A DNA stretch of 64,000 nt from assembly GCF_012034205.1 (NCBI RefSeq), contig NZ_JAATEM010000031.1, positions 1-64,000 on the forward strand, in the 5' to 3' direction. Within the stretch, counting starts at the first letter, position 1; every line of letters begins with the position of its first letter. Shown here piece by piece: positions 40,184-50,991 of this stretch. The position numbers and the translations under genes are program-made. The DNA comes from Streptomyces composti. Its GTDB lineage: Bacteria > Actinomycetota > Actinomycetes > Streptomycetales > Streptomycetaceae. The notes below the pieces were generated by a model. It was not told the DNA's origin. It did no database searches and worked only from the letters and a program-made list of their open reading frames with translations.

Positions 40184-42697
40184 TCACAGCTGGCCGACGT
40201 CGGTGACCCGCACCACCGCGCGGCCCTCGGCGTCGGAGGCGGCCAGATCGACCTCGGCGCTGATGCCCCAGTCGTGGTCCCCGTTGGGGTCGTCGAAGAT
40301 CTGCCGGACCCGCCACAGCCCGTTCTCCGGCTCCTCGTCGATCAGCAGCAGCTTGGGGCCGCGGGCGTCGGGTCCGGTGCCGAGCTCCTCGTACTCGTCC
40401 CAGTACTTGTCCATCGCCTCGGCCCAGGCGTCCGCGTCCCAGCCCGACTCGGCGTCCATCTCGCCCAGTTCCTCCACCCGGTCCAGCGCGGCGAGCTCCA
40501 CCCGGCGGAACATGGCGTTGCGCACCAGCACCCGGAACGCGCGCGCATTGGTGGTGACCGGCTTGACCTGGTCGGCCTTCTCCTGGGCCTCCTCGGCGGT
40601 CATCTCCTCCGGGTTGGCCAGCTGCTCCCACTCGTCCAGCAGGCTGGAGTCGACCTGGCGCACCATCTCGCCCAGCCAGGCGATCAGATCCTGCAGATCC
40701 TCCGACTTCAGATCGTCCGGGACAGTGTGCTCCAGCGCCTTGTAGGCGCTGGCGAGGTAGCGCAGCACGATGCCCTCGGTGCGGGCCAGCTCGTAGAACG
40801 ACACCAGCTCGGTGAAGGACAGCGCCCGCTCGTACATGTCCCGCACCACCGACTTCGGCGACAACGGATGGTCACCGACCCACGGATGGCTCCTGCGGTA
40901 GGTGTTGTACGCGTGGAAGAGCAGCTCCTCCAGCGGCTTCGGGTAGGTGATGTCCTGGAGGCGCTCCATGCGCTCCTCGTACTCGACCCCGTCCGCCTTC
41001 ATCGCCGCGACCGCCTCGCCGCGCGCCTTGTTCTGCTGGGCGACGAGGATCTGGCGCGGGTCGTCGAGCGTGGACTCCACCACGGACACCATGTCCAGCG
41101 CGTACGACGGCGATTCGGGGTCCAGCAGCTCGAACGCGGCCAGCGCGAAGGTGGACAGCGGCTGGTTCAGCGCGAAGTCCTGCTGCAGATCCACCGTCAG
41201 GCGCACGATGCGGCCCTCGGCGTCCGGGGTGTCCAGCTTCTCCACGATGCCGCCGTCCAGCAGCGAACGGTAGATGGCGATGGCCCGCCGGATGTGCCGC
41301 AGCTGCTGCTTGCGCGGCTCGTGATTGTCCTCGAGCAGACGGCGCATCGCCTCGAAGGCGTTGCCGGGACGGGCGATCACCGACAGCAGCATCGTGTGCG
41401 TGACCCTGAAGCGCGAGGTCAGCGGCTCCGGCTCGGAGTCGATGAGCTTCTGGAAGGTCTTGTCGGTCCAGCCGACGAACCCCTCGGGGGCCTTCTTGCG
41501 CACCACCTTGCGGCGCTTCTTCGGGTCGTCGCCGGCCTTCGCCAGCGCCTTCTCGTTCTCGATGACATGCTCGGGCGCCTGCGCGACCACGAAGCCCTCG
41601 GTGTCGAAGCCGGCCCGCCCGGCGCGGCCCGCGATCTGGTGGAACTCGCGGGCGCGCAGGGTCCGCACCCGGTTGCCGTCGTACTTGGTGAGCGCGGTGA
41701 ACAGCACCGTGCGGATGGGCACATTGACGCCCACACCCAGGGTGTCCGTCCCGCAGATCACTTTCAGCAGGCCCGCCTGGGCCAGCTTCTCCACCAGACG
41801 CCGGTACTTGGGCAGCATGCCGGCGTGATGCACGCCGATGCCGTGCCGCACGTACCGCGAGAGATTCCGGCCGAACCGGGTGGTGAAGCGGAAGTTGCCG
41901 ATGAGTTCGGCGATCTGCTCCTTCTCCTGCCGCGAGCACATGTTGATGCTCATCAGCGCCTGCGCCCGCTCCACCGCCTGCGCCTGGGTGAAGTGCACGA
42001 TGTACACCGGCGCCTGACGGTTCTCGAGCAGATCGGTGAGCGTCTCGGTCAGCGGGGTGTAGCGGTACTCGTAGGACAGCGGCACGGGGCGGGTCGCCGA
42101 GCGGACCACCGCCGTGGGGCGGCCGGTGCGGCGGGTGAGGTCCTTCTCGAAGAAGGACACGTCGCCCAGGGTCGCCGACATCAGCACGAACTGAGCCTGC
42201 GGCAGCTCCAGAAGCGGGATCTGCCAGGCCCAGCCGCGGTCCGGCTCGGCGTAGAAGTGGAACTCGTCCATCACGACCTGGCCGACGTCCGCCTGCCGGC
42301 CGTCGCGCAGCGCGATCGACGCCAGCACCTCGGCCGTGCAGCAGATGACGGGAGCGTCCGCGTTGACCGAGGCGTCGCCGGTGAGCATCCCGACGTTCTC
42401 GGTGCCGAACAGCTTGCACAGCTCGAAGAACTTCTCCGACACCAGCGCCTTGATGGGCGCCGTGTAGAAGGTGACCTCGTCCCTGGCCAGCGCGGCGAAG
42501 TGGGCACCGGCGGCGATCATGCTCTTGCCGGAGCCGGTGGGCGTCGAGACGATCACATTCGCCCCGGACACCACCTCGATCAGCGCCTCCTCCTGGTGGG
42601 GATAGAGGGTGAGACCCCGCTCCTGCGCCCACGACTCGAAGGCTTCGTACAGGGCGTCGGGGTCGGCGGTCGGCGGCAGCTGATCGATGAGGGTCAC
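40184..42697 (-). CDS. Ski2-like DEAD/DEAH-box RNA helicase
   Basis: 837 residues. Walker A STPTGSGKSMIA (about 49-60), motif Ia APIKALVSEKFFE, DEFH box VVMDEFHFY (about 140), SAT motif VLMSATLGD, then helicase C-domain with FTQAQAVERA, GVHHAGMLPKYRR, CGTDTLGVGVN and QIAGRAGRAGFD, the Ski2/Mtr4/HelY order. The C-terminal third is the all-helical region with a DUF3516-type end. It probably acts in RNA turnover. The GTG at 42697 (VTLIDQLPP) has GGGGG upstream. An upstream in-frame extension is antisense to the divergent membrane-protein gene and was rejected. Co-oriented with tesB. Confidence 0.93.
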   Translation of the reverse strand: MTLIDQLPPTADPDALYEAFESWAQERGLTLYPHQEEALIEVVSGANVIVSTPTGSGKSMIAAGAHFAALARDEVTFYTAPIKALVSEKFFELCKLFGTENVGMLTGDASVNADAPVICCTAEVLASIALRDGRQADVGQVVMDEFHFYAEPDRGWAWQIPLLELPQAQFVLMSATLGDVSFFEKDLTRRTGRPTAVVRSATRPVPLSYEYRYTPLTETLTDLLENRQAPVYIVHFTQAQAVERAQALMSINMCSRQEKEQIAELIGNFRFTTRFGRNLSRYVRHGIGVHHAGMLPKYRRLVEKLAQAGLLKVICGTDTLGVGVNVPIRTVLFTALTKYDGNRVRTLRAREFHQIAGRAGRAGFDTEGFVVAQAPEHVIENEKALAKAGDDPKKRRKVVRKKAPEGFVGWTDKTFQKLIDSEPEPLTSRFRVTHTMLLSVIARPGNAFEAMRRLLEDNHEPRKQQLRHIRRAIAIYRSLLDGGIVEKLDTPDAEGRIVRLTVDLQQDFALNQPLSTFALAAFELLDPESPSYALDMVSVVESTLDDPRQILVAQQNKARGEAVAAMKADGVEYEERMERLQDITYPKPLEELLFHAYNTYRRSHPWVGDHPLSPKSVVRDMYERALSFTELVSFYELARTEGIVLRYLASAYKALEHTVPDDLKSEDLQDLIAWLGEMVRQVDSSLLDEWEQLANPEEMTAEEAQEKADQVKPVTTNARAFRVLVRNAMFRRVELAALDRVEELGEMDAESGWDADAWAEAMDKYWDEYEELGTGPDARGPKLLLIDEEPENGLWRVRQIFDDPNGDHDWGISAEVDLAASDAEGRAVVRVTDVGQL

Positions 42698-42842
42698 GCC
42701 CCCATCTTGCCCGCCCGCCCGCCGGAACCGGGAATCGGCTGCGAGCACGAAGATCGCGAACGCTACGCTGTGCCGTCGGCAGAGGGGAAGCAGAGCCGGC
42801 GAGCGGGCCGGCGGTACACGAGGAACGGGGCGGGCAACGGCG

Positions 42843-43637
42843 ATGATGGGACCGGCACACTCACTTTCGGGCGCTGCGGCCTGGCTCGGCGTCGGCGCGG
42901 CGAGTGCCGCGGCCGGACGTCCGATGCCCTGGCCGGTGCTCCTTGCGGGCGCGCTGATCTGCGCGGGGGCGGCGCTCGCCCCCGACCTCGACCACAAGGC
43001 GGCGACCATCTCGCGGTCCTTCGGACCGCTGTCCCGGTGGCTGTGCGAGATCGTCGACAAGCTCTCCTACGCCGTCTACAAGGCGACCAGGATGCAGGGC
43101 GATCCGCGCAGGTCCGGCGGCCACCGCACGCTCACCCACACCTGGCTGTGGGCGGTGCTGATCGGCACCGGCACCTCGGCGCTGGCGATCTTCGGCGGGC
43201 GCTGGGCGGTGCTGGGGATCCTCTTCGTGCACATGGTGCTCGCCATCGAGGGCCTGCTGTGGCGGGCGACCCGGGGCTCCAGCAGCGATGTCCTGGTGTG
43301 GCTGCTGGCCGCGACCAGCTCCTGGATCCTCGCCGGTCTCCTGGACCAGCCGGGCAACGGCTCCGACTGGCTGTTCACCGCGCCGGGCCAGGAGTACCTG
43401 TGGCTGGGCCTGCCGATCGTGCTGGGCGCGCTGGTGCACGACATCGGCGACGCCCTGACGGTGTCCGGCTGCCCGATCCTGTGGCCGATACCGGTGGGCC
43501 GCAAGCGGTGGTACCCGGTCGGGCCGCCGAAGGCGATGCGGTTCCGCGCGGGCAGCTGGGTCGAGCTGAAGGTGCTGATGCCGGCGTTCATGGTGCTCGG
43601 CGGAGTGGGCGGCGCGGCCGCGCTCAACGTGATCTGA
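42843..43637 (+). CDS. YdjM-type integral membrane metal-dependent hydrolase homologue
   Basis: 264 residues with about five hydrophobic helices. The family's putative metal ligands are visible: GPAHSLSG at the N terminus, ALAPDLDHKAATISR (Asp-x-Asp-His) and SGGHRTLTHTWLW (His-Arg-x-x-Thr-His), plus ALVHDIGDALTVSG later. These match the inner-membrane YdjM family (PF04307), whose reaction is unknown. The start is one of two adjacent ATGs (42843 or 42846). Divergent from the helicase gene; convergent with rpmE2, whose stop is 14 bp away. Confidence 0.88.
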   Translation: MMGPAHSLSGAAAWLGVGAASAAAGRPMPWPVLLAGALICAGAALAPDLDHKAATISRSFGPLSRWLCEIVDKLSYAVYKATRMQGDPRRSGGHRTLTHTWLWAVLIGTGTSALAIFGGRWAVLGILFVHMVLAIEGLLWRATRGSSSDVLVWLLAATSSWILAGLLDQPGNGSDWLFTAPGQEYLWLGLPIVLGALVHDIGDALTVSGCPILWPIPVGRKRWYPVGPPKAMRFRAGSWVELKVLMPAFMVLGGVGGAAALNVI

Positions 43638-43651
43638 CGCGACTCGGGGGC

Positions 43652-43912
43652 TCAGCGGCCGGCCCCGCCCTCGCCGCCGTACCGGCGCTCGAAGCGGGCG
43701 ACGCGTCCCTCCGCGTCCACCGTGCGGGCCCTGCCCGTGTAGAAGGGGTGGCTCTCGGAGGAGATCTCCACGTCCACCACGGGGTAGGTCTCGCCGTCGT
43801 CCCACTCGATGGTCTGGTCGCTGTGCGCGGTGGACCGGGTGAGGAAGGCGTACCCGGCGGCACGGTCACGGAAGACGACCGGGTGGTAGTCGGGGTGCTT
43901 GTCCTGCTGCAT
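43652..43912 (-). CDS. rpmE2: 50S ribosomal protein L31 type B
   Basis: 86 residues: KHPDYHPVVFRDRAAGYAFLTRSTA, SHPFYTGRARTVDAEGRVARFERRYG. It lacks the CxxC zinc cysteines of standard L31, so it is the zinc-independent paralogue that replaces zinc L31 during zinc limitation in many bacteria. In Streptomyces such genes are often Zur-controlled; I do not see a convincing Zur box in the 75-bp upstream spacer. ATG at 43912. It follows the DUF5709 gene on the same strand. Confidence 0.95.
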   Translation of the reverse strand: MQQDKHPDYHPVVFRDRAAGYAFLTRSTAHSDQTIEWDDGETYPVVDVEISSESHPFYTGRARTVDAEGRVARFERRYGGEGGAGR

Positions 43913-43987
43913 GGCTGCTCCCTGTTCGGGGTGGTCCGGCCGGCCGGGCCGGCGGACGGGGGCGGGGGGACGGCCGGGTGCCGGGGG

Positions 43988-44461
43988 TCAGCCGGGCAGG
44001 GCGTCCTCGTCGACGATGTGCACCGCGGCCTCCTCGGCGGAGGCGGCCGCGCCGTCGATGCCGACGTCCCGCGCGACCAGGGCTTCCTCCTCGTCCTCGT
44101 GCGCCCCTTCGTCGGGGGCCACCAGCCGGCCGGAGCGGATGGCGCCGACCTCGTTGTCGAGGAGTTCGCCGTCCGTTCCGTCGCAGTCGCCGATTCCGTC
44201 GCCGTCGGGGGCGGGAGCGAGATCGGGCAGCTCCTCGGCGAGCCGTTCGTCGAGGGTCTCGCCCTCCAGGCGTTCGGCCGCGGTCACCCTGCGGTGCTCC
44301 ACCGCCCACGGTCGCTCGGGCGGGGACCAGCCCCGGTCCAGGGGGTCGGCCACGCCGTCGTCCTCCAGGGTGTCCTCGGCGTCGAGCAGTCCGGCGTCGT
44401 CCTGGATCTCGGACGCGTCGGGCTGGTAGACGTCGTCTCCCCATCCGTCGGCGCTGCTCAC
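43988..44461 (-). CDS. DUF5709 protein
   Basis: 157 residues, highly acidic. It starts SSADGWGDDVYQPDASEIQDD after a GTG at 44461 and has the family's DPLDRGWSPPERPWAVE and AAERLEGETLDERLAEELPD segments; the C-terminal half repeats Glu/Asp/Ala-rich units ending in AVHIVDEDALPG. GGAGGT lies at a normal distance from the GTG. The family is widespread in Streptomyces with unknown function; the charge suggests a soluble, partly disordered protein. Confidence 0.88.
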   Translation of the reverse strand: MSSADGWGDDVYQPDASEIQDDAGLLDAEDTLEDDGVADPLDRGWSPPERPWAVEHRRVTAAERLEGETLDERLAEELPDLAPAPDGDGIGDCDGTDGELLDNEVGAIRSGRLVAPDEGAHEDEEEALVARDVGIDGAAASAEEAAVHIVDEDALPG

Positions 44462-44763
44462 GGGTACCTCCAGGGGTCGGGGACAGATCCGTTCCCGCCG
44501 TGGCCCGCACCGGGCCGCCACTGCACGGGGCACTGGTGCCGCCGGCCCCTCGTCCGGGGTGCCGGGCGTTCCCCGAGCCAATGCCTGACTCCAGCCTTCC
44601 ACCCCGCTTCGGCACCGCGCAACGGCACGACTTCCGCACAGGGGGTCACAGGGCACGCCCGCACCCGCCGGACGCCCGGGGCACGGGCCGGCCGGGCCCG
44701 AACGGCCGGGCAGCCGGCGGGACGGCCCCGAGAGGAGCCCGCCCGACCGGCCAGCCGTTCACC
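44462..44763. other. Spacer between DUF5709 gene and the ABC exporter
   Basis: 302 bp upstream of the DUF5709 start and downstream of the exporter stop. A weak hairpin GGGCC-GGCCG-GGCCC (44685-44699) might end the exporter transcript. I see no gene or conserved RNA. Confidence 0.5.
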
Positions 44764-46545
44764 TCACCCGTGCCAGGACCGCCACAACGCCGCGTAGGCG
44801 CCGTCCGCCGCGACCAGTTCCTGGTGACTGCCCAGCTCGCTGATCCGGCCGTCCTCGACGACGGCGATCACGTCCGCGTCGTGGGCGGTGTGCAGCCGGT
44901 GCGCGATGGCGACCACCGTGCGGCCGTCCAGGACGCGGGCCAGGGACCGCTCCAGATGCCGGGCCGCGCGCGGGTCGAGCAGGGACGTCGCCTCGTCCAG
45001 GACCAGCGTGTGGGGATCGGCGAGCACCAGCCTGGCCAGCGCGACCTGCTGGGCCTGGGCCGGGGTGAGCGCCACGCCGCCGGAGCCGACCTCGGTGTCG
45101 AGTCCGCCGGGGAGCGCGCGGACCCAGCCGTCCGCGTCGACCGCGCGAAGCGCGGCCCACAGCTCGGTGTCCTGCGCGCCGGTCCGGGCGAGCCTCAGGT
45201 TGTCGCGCAGGGAGCCCACGAAGACGTGGTGCTCCTGGTTGACCAGCGCCACATGCGACCGCACCTGCTCCGCGGTCATCCGGGACAGCTCAGCCCTGCC
45301 CAGGGTCACCGAGCCGTCCCGCGGCTCGTAGATGCCGGCCAGCAGCCGGCCCAGCGTCGACTTGCCCGCGCCGGAGGGGCCCACCAGGGCCATCCGCGTG
45401 CCGGGTGCGACCTCCAGCGACACCTTGCGCAGCACGTCCACGCCCTCGCGGTAGCCGAAGCGGACCGCCGACGCCCTCACCTGCCGCCCGTCGGGCGTGA
45501 GCGTGGCGTCGCCGGCGTCCGGTTCGATGTCCCGCACCCCGACCAGCCGGGCCAGCGACACCTGCGCCACCTGCAGCTCGTCGTACCAGCGCAGGATCAG
45601 CTGCACCGGCTCCACCAGCATCTGGGCGATCAGCGCGCCGGTGGTCAGCCGGCCCACACTCGTCCAGCCCTGCAGGACGAGCACCCCGCCGATCATCAGG
45701 ACCGAGGCGAGCACGGTCACATGGGTGATGTTGACGACCGGGAAGAGGACCGACCGCAGCCAGAGCGTGTAGCGCTCCCACGCCGTCCATTCCCGGATCC
45801 GGCGGTCCGACAGCGCCACCCGGCGCTCGCCGAGGCGGTGCGCCTCCACGGTGCGGCCGGCGTCCACGGTCTCGCTGAGCGCGGCGGCCACGGCGGCGTA
45901 GCCGGCGGCCTCCGACCGGTAGGCGGAGGGCGCCCGCCGGAAGTACCAGCGGCACCCGGCCACCAGCAGCGGTACGGCCACCAGCACGGCCGGCGCCAGC
46001 TCGGGCGCGGTGACCACCAGGCCGCCCAGCAGCAGCGCGGCCCACACCACGCCGATGGTCAGCGTGGGCACGGCCTCCCGCATGGCGTTGCCGAGCCGGT
46101 CGATGTCGGTGGTGATCCGGGACAGCAGATCACCCGTGCCGGCCCGCTCCAGCACCCCGGGCGGCAGCCCCACCGACCGCACCAGGAAGTCCTCGCGCAG
46201 ATCGGCCAGCATCCGCTCGCCGAGCATCGCCCCGCGCAGCCGCACCTGCTGCACGAACAGGGCATGCACCAGGAGCGCGAGCAGGAAGAACCCGGCCGTG
46301 AGCTCCAGATGCAGCTCCCGCGCTCCACTGGAGACCCGCTCGACCAGGGTGCCGAGCAGGTAGGGCCCCACCATCGAGGCGATCACCGCGATCGCGTTCA
46401 CGGTGATCAGCAGCAGGAAGGCCCGGCGGTGCCGGCGCAGCAGCTCGCCGACGTAGGCGCGGACCGTGGCGGGGGCACCCACGGGCAGGGTGCCGGCCGT
46501 GGTCGGGGCCGCCGGGTCGTGGGCCGGGGGCGCCACGCCGATCAT
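44764..46545 (-). CDS. ABC exporter half-transporter with degenerate signature motif
   Basis: 593 residues: six-helix exporter domain (about 30-330) and one ATPase domain. Walker A GPSGAGKST (about 388-396), Walker B VLDEATS with the catalytic Glu, and the switch His in AIAHRLH (about 547) are intact, but the signature LSGGQ is replaced by LTPAQ (about 493). This is the mirror image of the upstream gene, whose Walker A is lost and signature kept, so together they would form one normal and one dead ATP site, as in TM287/288-type heterodimers. The ATG at 46545 overlaps the upstream stop (ATGA). Substrate unknown; drug, lipid or siderophore are all possible. Confidence 0.93.
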   Translation of the reverse strand: MIGVAPPAHDPAAPTTAGTLPVGAPATVRAYVGELLRRHRRAFLLLITVNAIAVIASMVGPYLLGTLVERVSSGARELHLELTAGFFLLALLVHALFVQQVRLRGAMLGERMLADLREDFLVRSVGLPPGVLERAGTGDLLSRITTDIDRLGNAMREAVPTLTIGVVWAALLLGGLVVTAPELAPAVLVAVPLLVAGCRWYFRRAPSAYRSEAAGYAAVAAALSETVDAGRTVEAHRLGERRVALSDRRIREWTAWERYTLWLRSVLFPVVNITHVTVLASVLMIGGVLVLQGWTSVGRLTTGALIAQMLVEPVQLILRWYDELQVAQVSLARLVGVRDIEPDAGDATLTPDGRQVRASAVRFGYREGVDVLRKVSLEVAPGTRMALVGPSGAGKSTLGRLLAGIYEPRDGSVTLGRAELSRMTAEQVRSHVALVNQEHHVFVGSLRDNLRLARTGAQDTELWAALRAVDADGWVRALPGGLDTEVGSGGVALTPAQAQQVALARLVLADPHTLVLDEATSLLDPRAARHLERSLARVLDGRTVVAIAHRLHTAHDADVIAVVEDGRISELGSHQELVAADGAYAALWRSWHG

Positions 46546-48416
46546 GCGGTCTCCTCGATCTCTTCGAGTTCCTCGGGCTCTTCGAACGTCTCCAGCCGGT
46601 GCGGCACCTCCGGCGGTGCCGCGCGGTCCTCCGGCGGTGCCGCGCGGTCCTCCCGGGTGTCGCGCGGCTCCTCGAGCCGGGCCTCGTCCTCGGTCTCCCG
46701 GGTCACCACCGCCCGGTACCGGGGCTCGGTGCGCACCAGCTCGCGGTGGGTGCCGACCGCCACGACCGTGCCCTCGTGCAGGAACACCACCCGGTCGGCC
46801 CGGTCCAGCAGCAGCGGCGACGAGGTGAACACCACCGTCGTCCGCCCGGACCGCAGATCGCGCAGCCCTTGGGCGATACGGGCCTCGGTGTGCGAGTCCA
46901 CGGCCGAGGTTGGCTCGTCCAGGACCAGCACCTCGGGGTCGGCGACCAGCGACCGGGCCAGGGCGAGCCGCTGGCGCTGGCCGCCGGACAGCGACCGCCC
47001 GCGCTCGGTGAGCCGCGCGTCCATCGGGTCCCGGACGTCCAGCGAGCCCTGCACCAGTGCCGCCAGCACGTCCCCGCACTGCGCGGCCTCCAGCGCGGCC
47101 TGCGGTTCGACCTTCCCGGAGGCGGGCACGTCGAGCAGCTCGCGCAGGGTGCCGGACAGCAGCACCGGGTCCTTGTCCTGGACCAGGACCGCCTCGCGGG
47201 CGCTCTCCAGCGGCAGCTCGTCCAGCGGCACACCGCCGAGCAGCACCGAGGCGCCCGGCTGGGGTGCGTGCCCGCCGAGCCGCTCGGCCAGCCTCCCGGC
47301 CACGTCGGGGTCCCCGCACACCACGGCGGTGAGCCGGCCGGACGGGGCGCACAGACCCGTCTCCGGGTCGTACAGATCGCCGGACACGCTCTGCCCGGGC
47401 AGCGAGCCCTCGGCGTCCATGGCCCGCTCCAGGGCCAGTACCCGCGCGGCCCGCCGGGCGGAGGGCTTGGAGAACGAGTAGGCCATGGCGATCTCCATCA
47501 CATGGCGCAGGGGGTAGCCGAGCAGCATCACGGAGCTGTAGACGGCGACCAGTTCACCGACCTCGACCCGGCCCTGGCGGGCGAGGTGCACGCCGTAGGC
47601 GACGACGCCGATCAGCAGCAGCCCCGGCAGCAGCACCTGGAGCGCGGCGATCAGCGACCACATGCGGGCGCTGCGCACCGCCGCGTGCCGCACCTCCTGG
47701 GAGGCGCGCCGGTAGCGCTCGAGGAAGAGTTCCTCGCCGCCGATGCCGCGCAGCACCCGCAGTCCCGCCACGGTGTCGGAGGCGAGTTCGGTGGCCCGCC
47801 CCGCCTTGGCGCGCTGCACATCGGCCCGCCGGGTGGCGTGCGGCAGCAGCGGCAGCACGGCGCAGGCCAGCACCGGCACACCCACGGCGACGACGACACC
47901 GAGCGCCGGCTGGTAGACGACCAGGCCCGCGGAGACCAGCACGATGGTGACCGCCGCCGCGGTGAAACGGGAGAGGGCCTCCACGAACCAGCCGATCTTC
48001 TCGACGTCGCCCGTGGACACGGTCACCACCTCACCGGCCGCGACCCGCCGGGTCAGCGCGGCACCGAGGTCGGCGGCCTTGCGCGCCAGCAGCTGCTGGA
48101 CGCGGGCGGCGGCGGTGATCCAGTTGGTGACGGCGGCCCGGTGCAGGAAGGTGTCACCGACGGCGTTGCTCACACAGACCAGCGCCAGCAGACCGCCCGC
48201 CAGCGCCAGCCGTTCACCGGAGCGGTCGACGGCGGCCTGCACGGCCACGCCCACGCAGAACGGCAGCGCGGCCACCGAGGCGAAGTGCAGCAGACCCCAG
48301 GCGAGCGCGACGAGCTGCCCGGACAGCTGGTTGCCGAAGAGCCACCACAGGAGCCGGGGGCCCGAACGCGCGTCGGGCACACCCGGATCGGGAAACGGAA
48401 GGTCTTGAATACGCAT
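46542..48416 (-). CDS. ABC exporter half-transporter with degenerate Walker A
   Basis: 624 residues: exporter membrane domain (about 30-320) and an ATPase domain in which the Walker A is replaced by VCGDPDVAGRLA (about 365-376) and the switch His by Ser (VVFTSSPLL, about 529). The signature LSGGQRQRLALARSL (about 474) and VLDEPTS are intact. It is thus the structural partner of the next gene in a heterodimer. A Glu/Pro-rich C-terminal tail (about 580-624) carries EDRAAPP twice. The ATG at 48416 was chosen because the frame upstream lacks membrane-domain sequence. Probably transcribed together with the MarR gene 139 bp upstream. Confidence 0.92.
   Translation of the reverse strand: MRIQDLPFPDPGVPDARSGPRLLWWLFGNQLSGQLVALAWGLLHFASVAALPFCVGVAVQAAVDRSGERLALAGGLLALVCVSNAVGDTFLHRAAVTNWITAAARVQQLLARKAADLGAALTRRVAAGEVVTVSTGDVEKIGWFVEALSRFTAAAVTIVLVSAGLVVYQPALGVVVAVGVPVLACAVLPLLPHATRRADVQRAKAGRATELASDTVAGLRVLRGIGGEELFLERYRRASQEVRHAAVRSARMWSLIAALQVLLPGLLLIGVVAYGVHLARQGRVEVGELVAVYSSVMLLGYPLRHVMEIAMAYSFSKPSARRAARVLALERAMDAEGSLPGQSVSGDLYDPETGLCAPSGRLTAVVCGDPDVAGRLAERLGGHAPQPGASVLLGGVPLDELPLESAREAVLVQDKDPVLLSGTLRELLDVPASGKVEPQAALEAAQCGDVLAALVQGSLDVRDPMDARLTERGRSLSGGQRQRLALARSLVADPEVLVLDEPTSAVDSHTEARIAQGLRDLRSGRTTVVFTSSPLLLDRADRVVFLHEGTVVAVGTHRELVRTEPRYRAVVTRETEDEARLEEPRDTREDRAAPPEDRAAPPEVPHRLETFEEPEELEEIEETA
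46607..46648 (-). repeat. 21-bp tandem repeat inside the ABC gene tail
   Basis: Two perfect adjacent copies (46607-46627, 46628-46648) encode EDRAAPP twice in the C-terminal tail; a further partial CCTCCC follows. Confidence 0.85.
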
Positions 48417-48554
48417 GAGATCCCAGGGCTCGGAGCTAGGGCAGACAATGGCTGCAAGCCGTGACAGGTTGACCTCGTTCCGTTCGGGCGGGCAACCGGT
48501 TTTCGACCCCGCCACCCGGAACCGGCCGGAGCCCGGGATCCGGTGGGAACGGAC

Positions 48555-49001
48555 TCAGTGCGGAGCCGCGGTCCCGTCGACCAGGGTGTCGAGCAGCTCG
48601 CCCAGGATCTTGCGCTGCTGGTCCCCCAGCGGGGCGAGGATCTCCTCCGCGGCGGACCTGCGGGCCGCGCGCAGCTCCCGCAGCGCGGCCCGTCCCTCGT
48701 CGGTCAGCTCGATCCGGGTCACCCGCCGATTGTCCGGATCGGGCACCCGCCGCACCTTGCCGCTCGCCTCCAGCCCGTCGACCAGCGTGGTCACCGCCCT
48801 GGGCACCACCTCCAGCCGCTCGGCGAGGTCCGCCATGCGCGGCGGTGAGCCGTAGTGCGCGAGGGTGCGCAGCAGCCGTGACTGGGCCGGGGTGATGCCG
48901 AGTTCGCGCCGCTCCAGGTGATGCTTCTGGATGCGGTGCACCCGGCGGGTGAGCCGAAGCAGCTGCTCGGCCAGCAGGCCGTCGGGATCGGGGGAGGTCA
49001 T
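48555..49001 (-). CDS. MarR-family transcriptional regulator
   Basis: 148 residues with the winged-helix MarR core: LGITPAQSRLLRTLAHYG, RMADLAERLEVVPRAVTTLVDGLEASGKVRRVPDPDNRRVTRIELTDEG (wing). It lies between two ABC exporters and shares a 138-bp AT-richer spacer with the divergent one at 49140, so it most likely represses one or both and its own gene. The ATG at 49001 has no Shine-Dalgarno sequence, but TATTGT ends six bases before it, compatible with a leaderless transcript. Confidence 0.92.
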   Translation of the reverse strand: MTSPDPDGLLAEQLLRLTRRVHRIQKHHLERRELGITPAQSRLLRTLAHYGSPPRMADLAERLEVVPRAVTTLVDGLEASGKVRRVPDPDNRRVTRIELTDEGRAALRELRAARRSAAEEILAPLGDQQRKILGELLDTLVDGTAAPH

Positions 49002-49139
49002 GCGCAGACAATATCAGGAGGTCATTCATTATGAGCATAGGTAACAATGAGCTAGGCTCCCATTGATCCGGCGTCGCCCCGCGCGGACCGGACGCCCCCG
49101 GTGCGAGCCGAGGCCCGCCCGCCCGAGCCGAAGGAGACC
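49002..49139. promoter_or_regulatory. Divergent MarR/ABC control region
   Basis: AT-rich core at 49022-49050 contains the palindrome TCAT-T-ATGA (49026-49034) and a wider TCATT...AATGA pair (49026-49050), a plausible MarR operator. TATTGT in front of the MarR ATG and TAGGCT at about 49053 could be the two -10 elements. Confidence 0.5.
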
Positions 49140-50948
<1,809 letters not shown>

Positions 50949-50991
50949 AAATATGCCGGGATTATGACGATATGAGGGTTACCGTGCCCGC

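Noticed and set aside
42698..43060. N-terminal extension of the helicase into the divergent membrane-protein gene
   Set aside because: The extension is antisense to the conserved YdjM-type gene; the GTG at 42697 gives the usual N terminus.
43913..43987. Possible Zur operator before rpmE2
   Set aside because: I found no AT-rich palindrome of the Zur type in the spacer.
39572..44797. An open frame of about 1740 codons on the + strand, opposite tesB, the helicase and others
   Set aside because: It is antisense to four well-supported genes; the translation is Arg/His/Gln/Val-rich without domains. Long antisense frames are a by-product of G/C-rich third codon positions.
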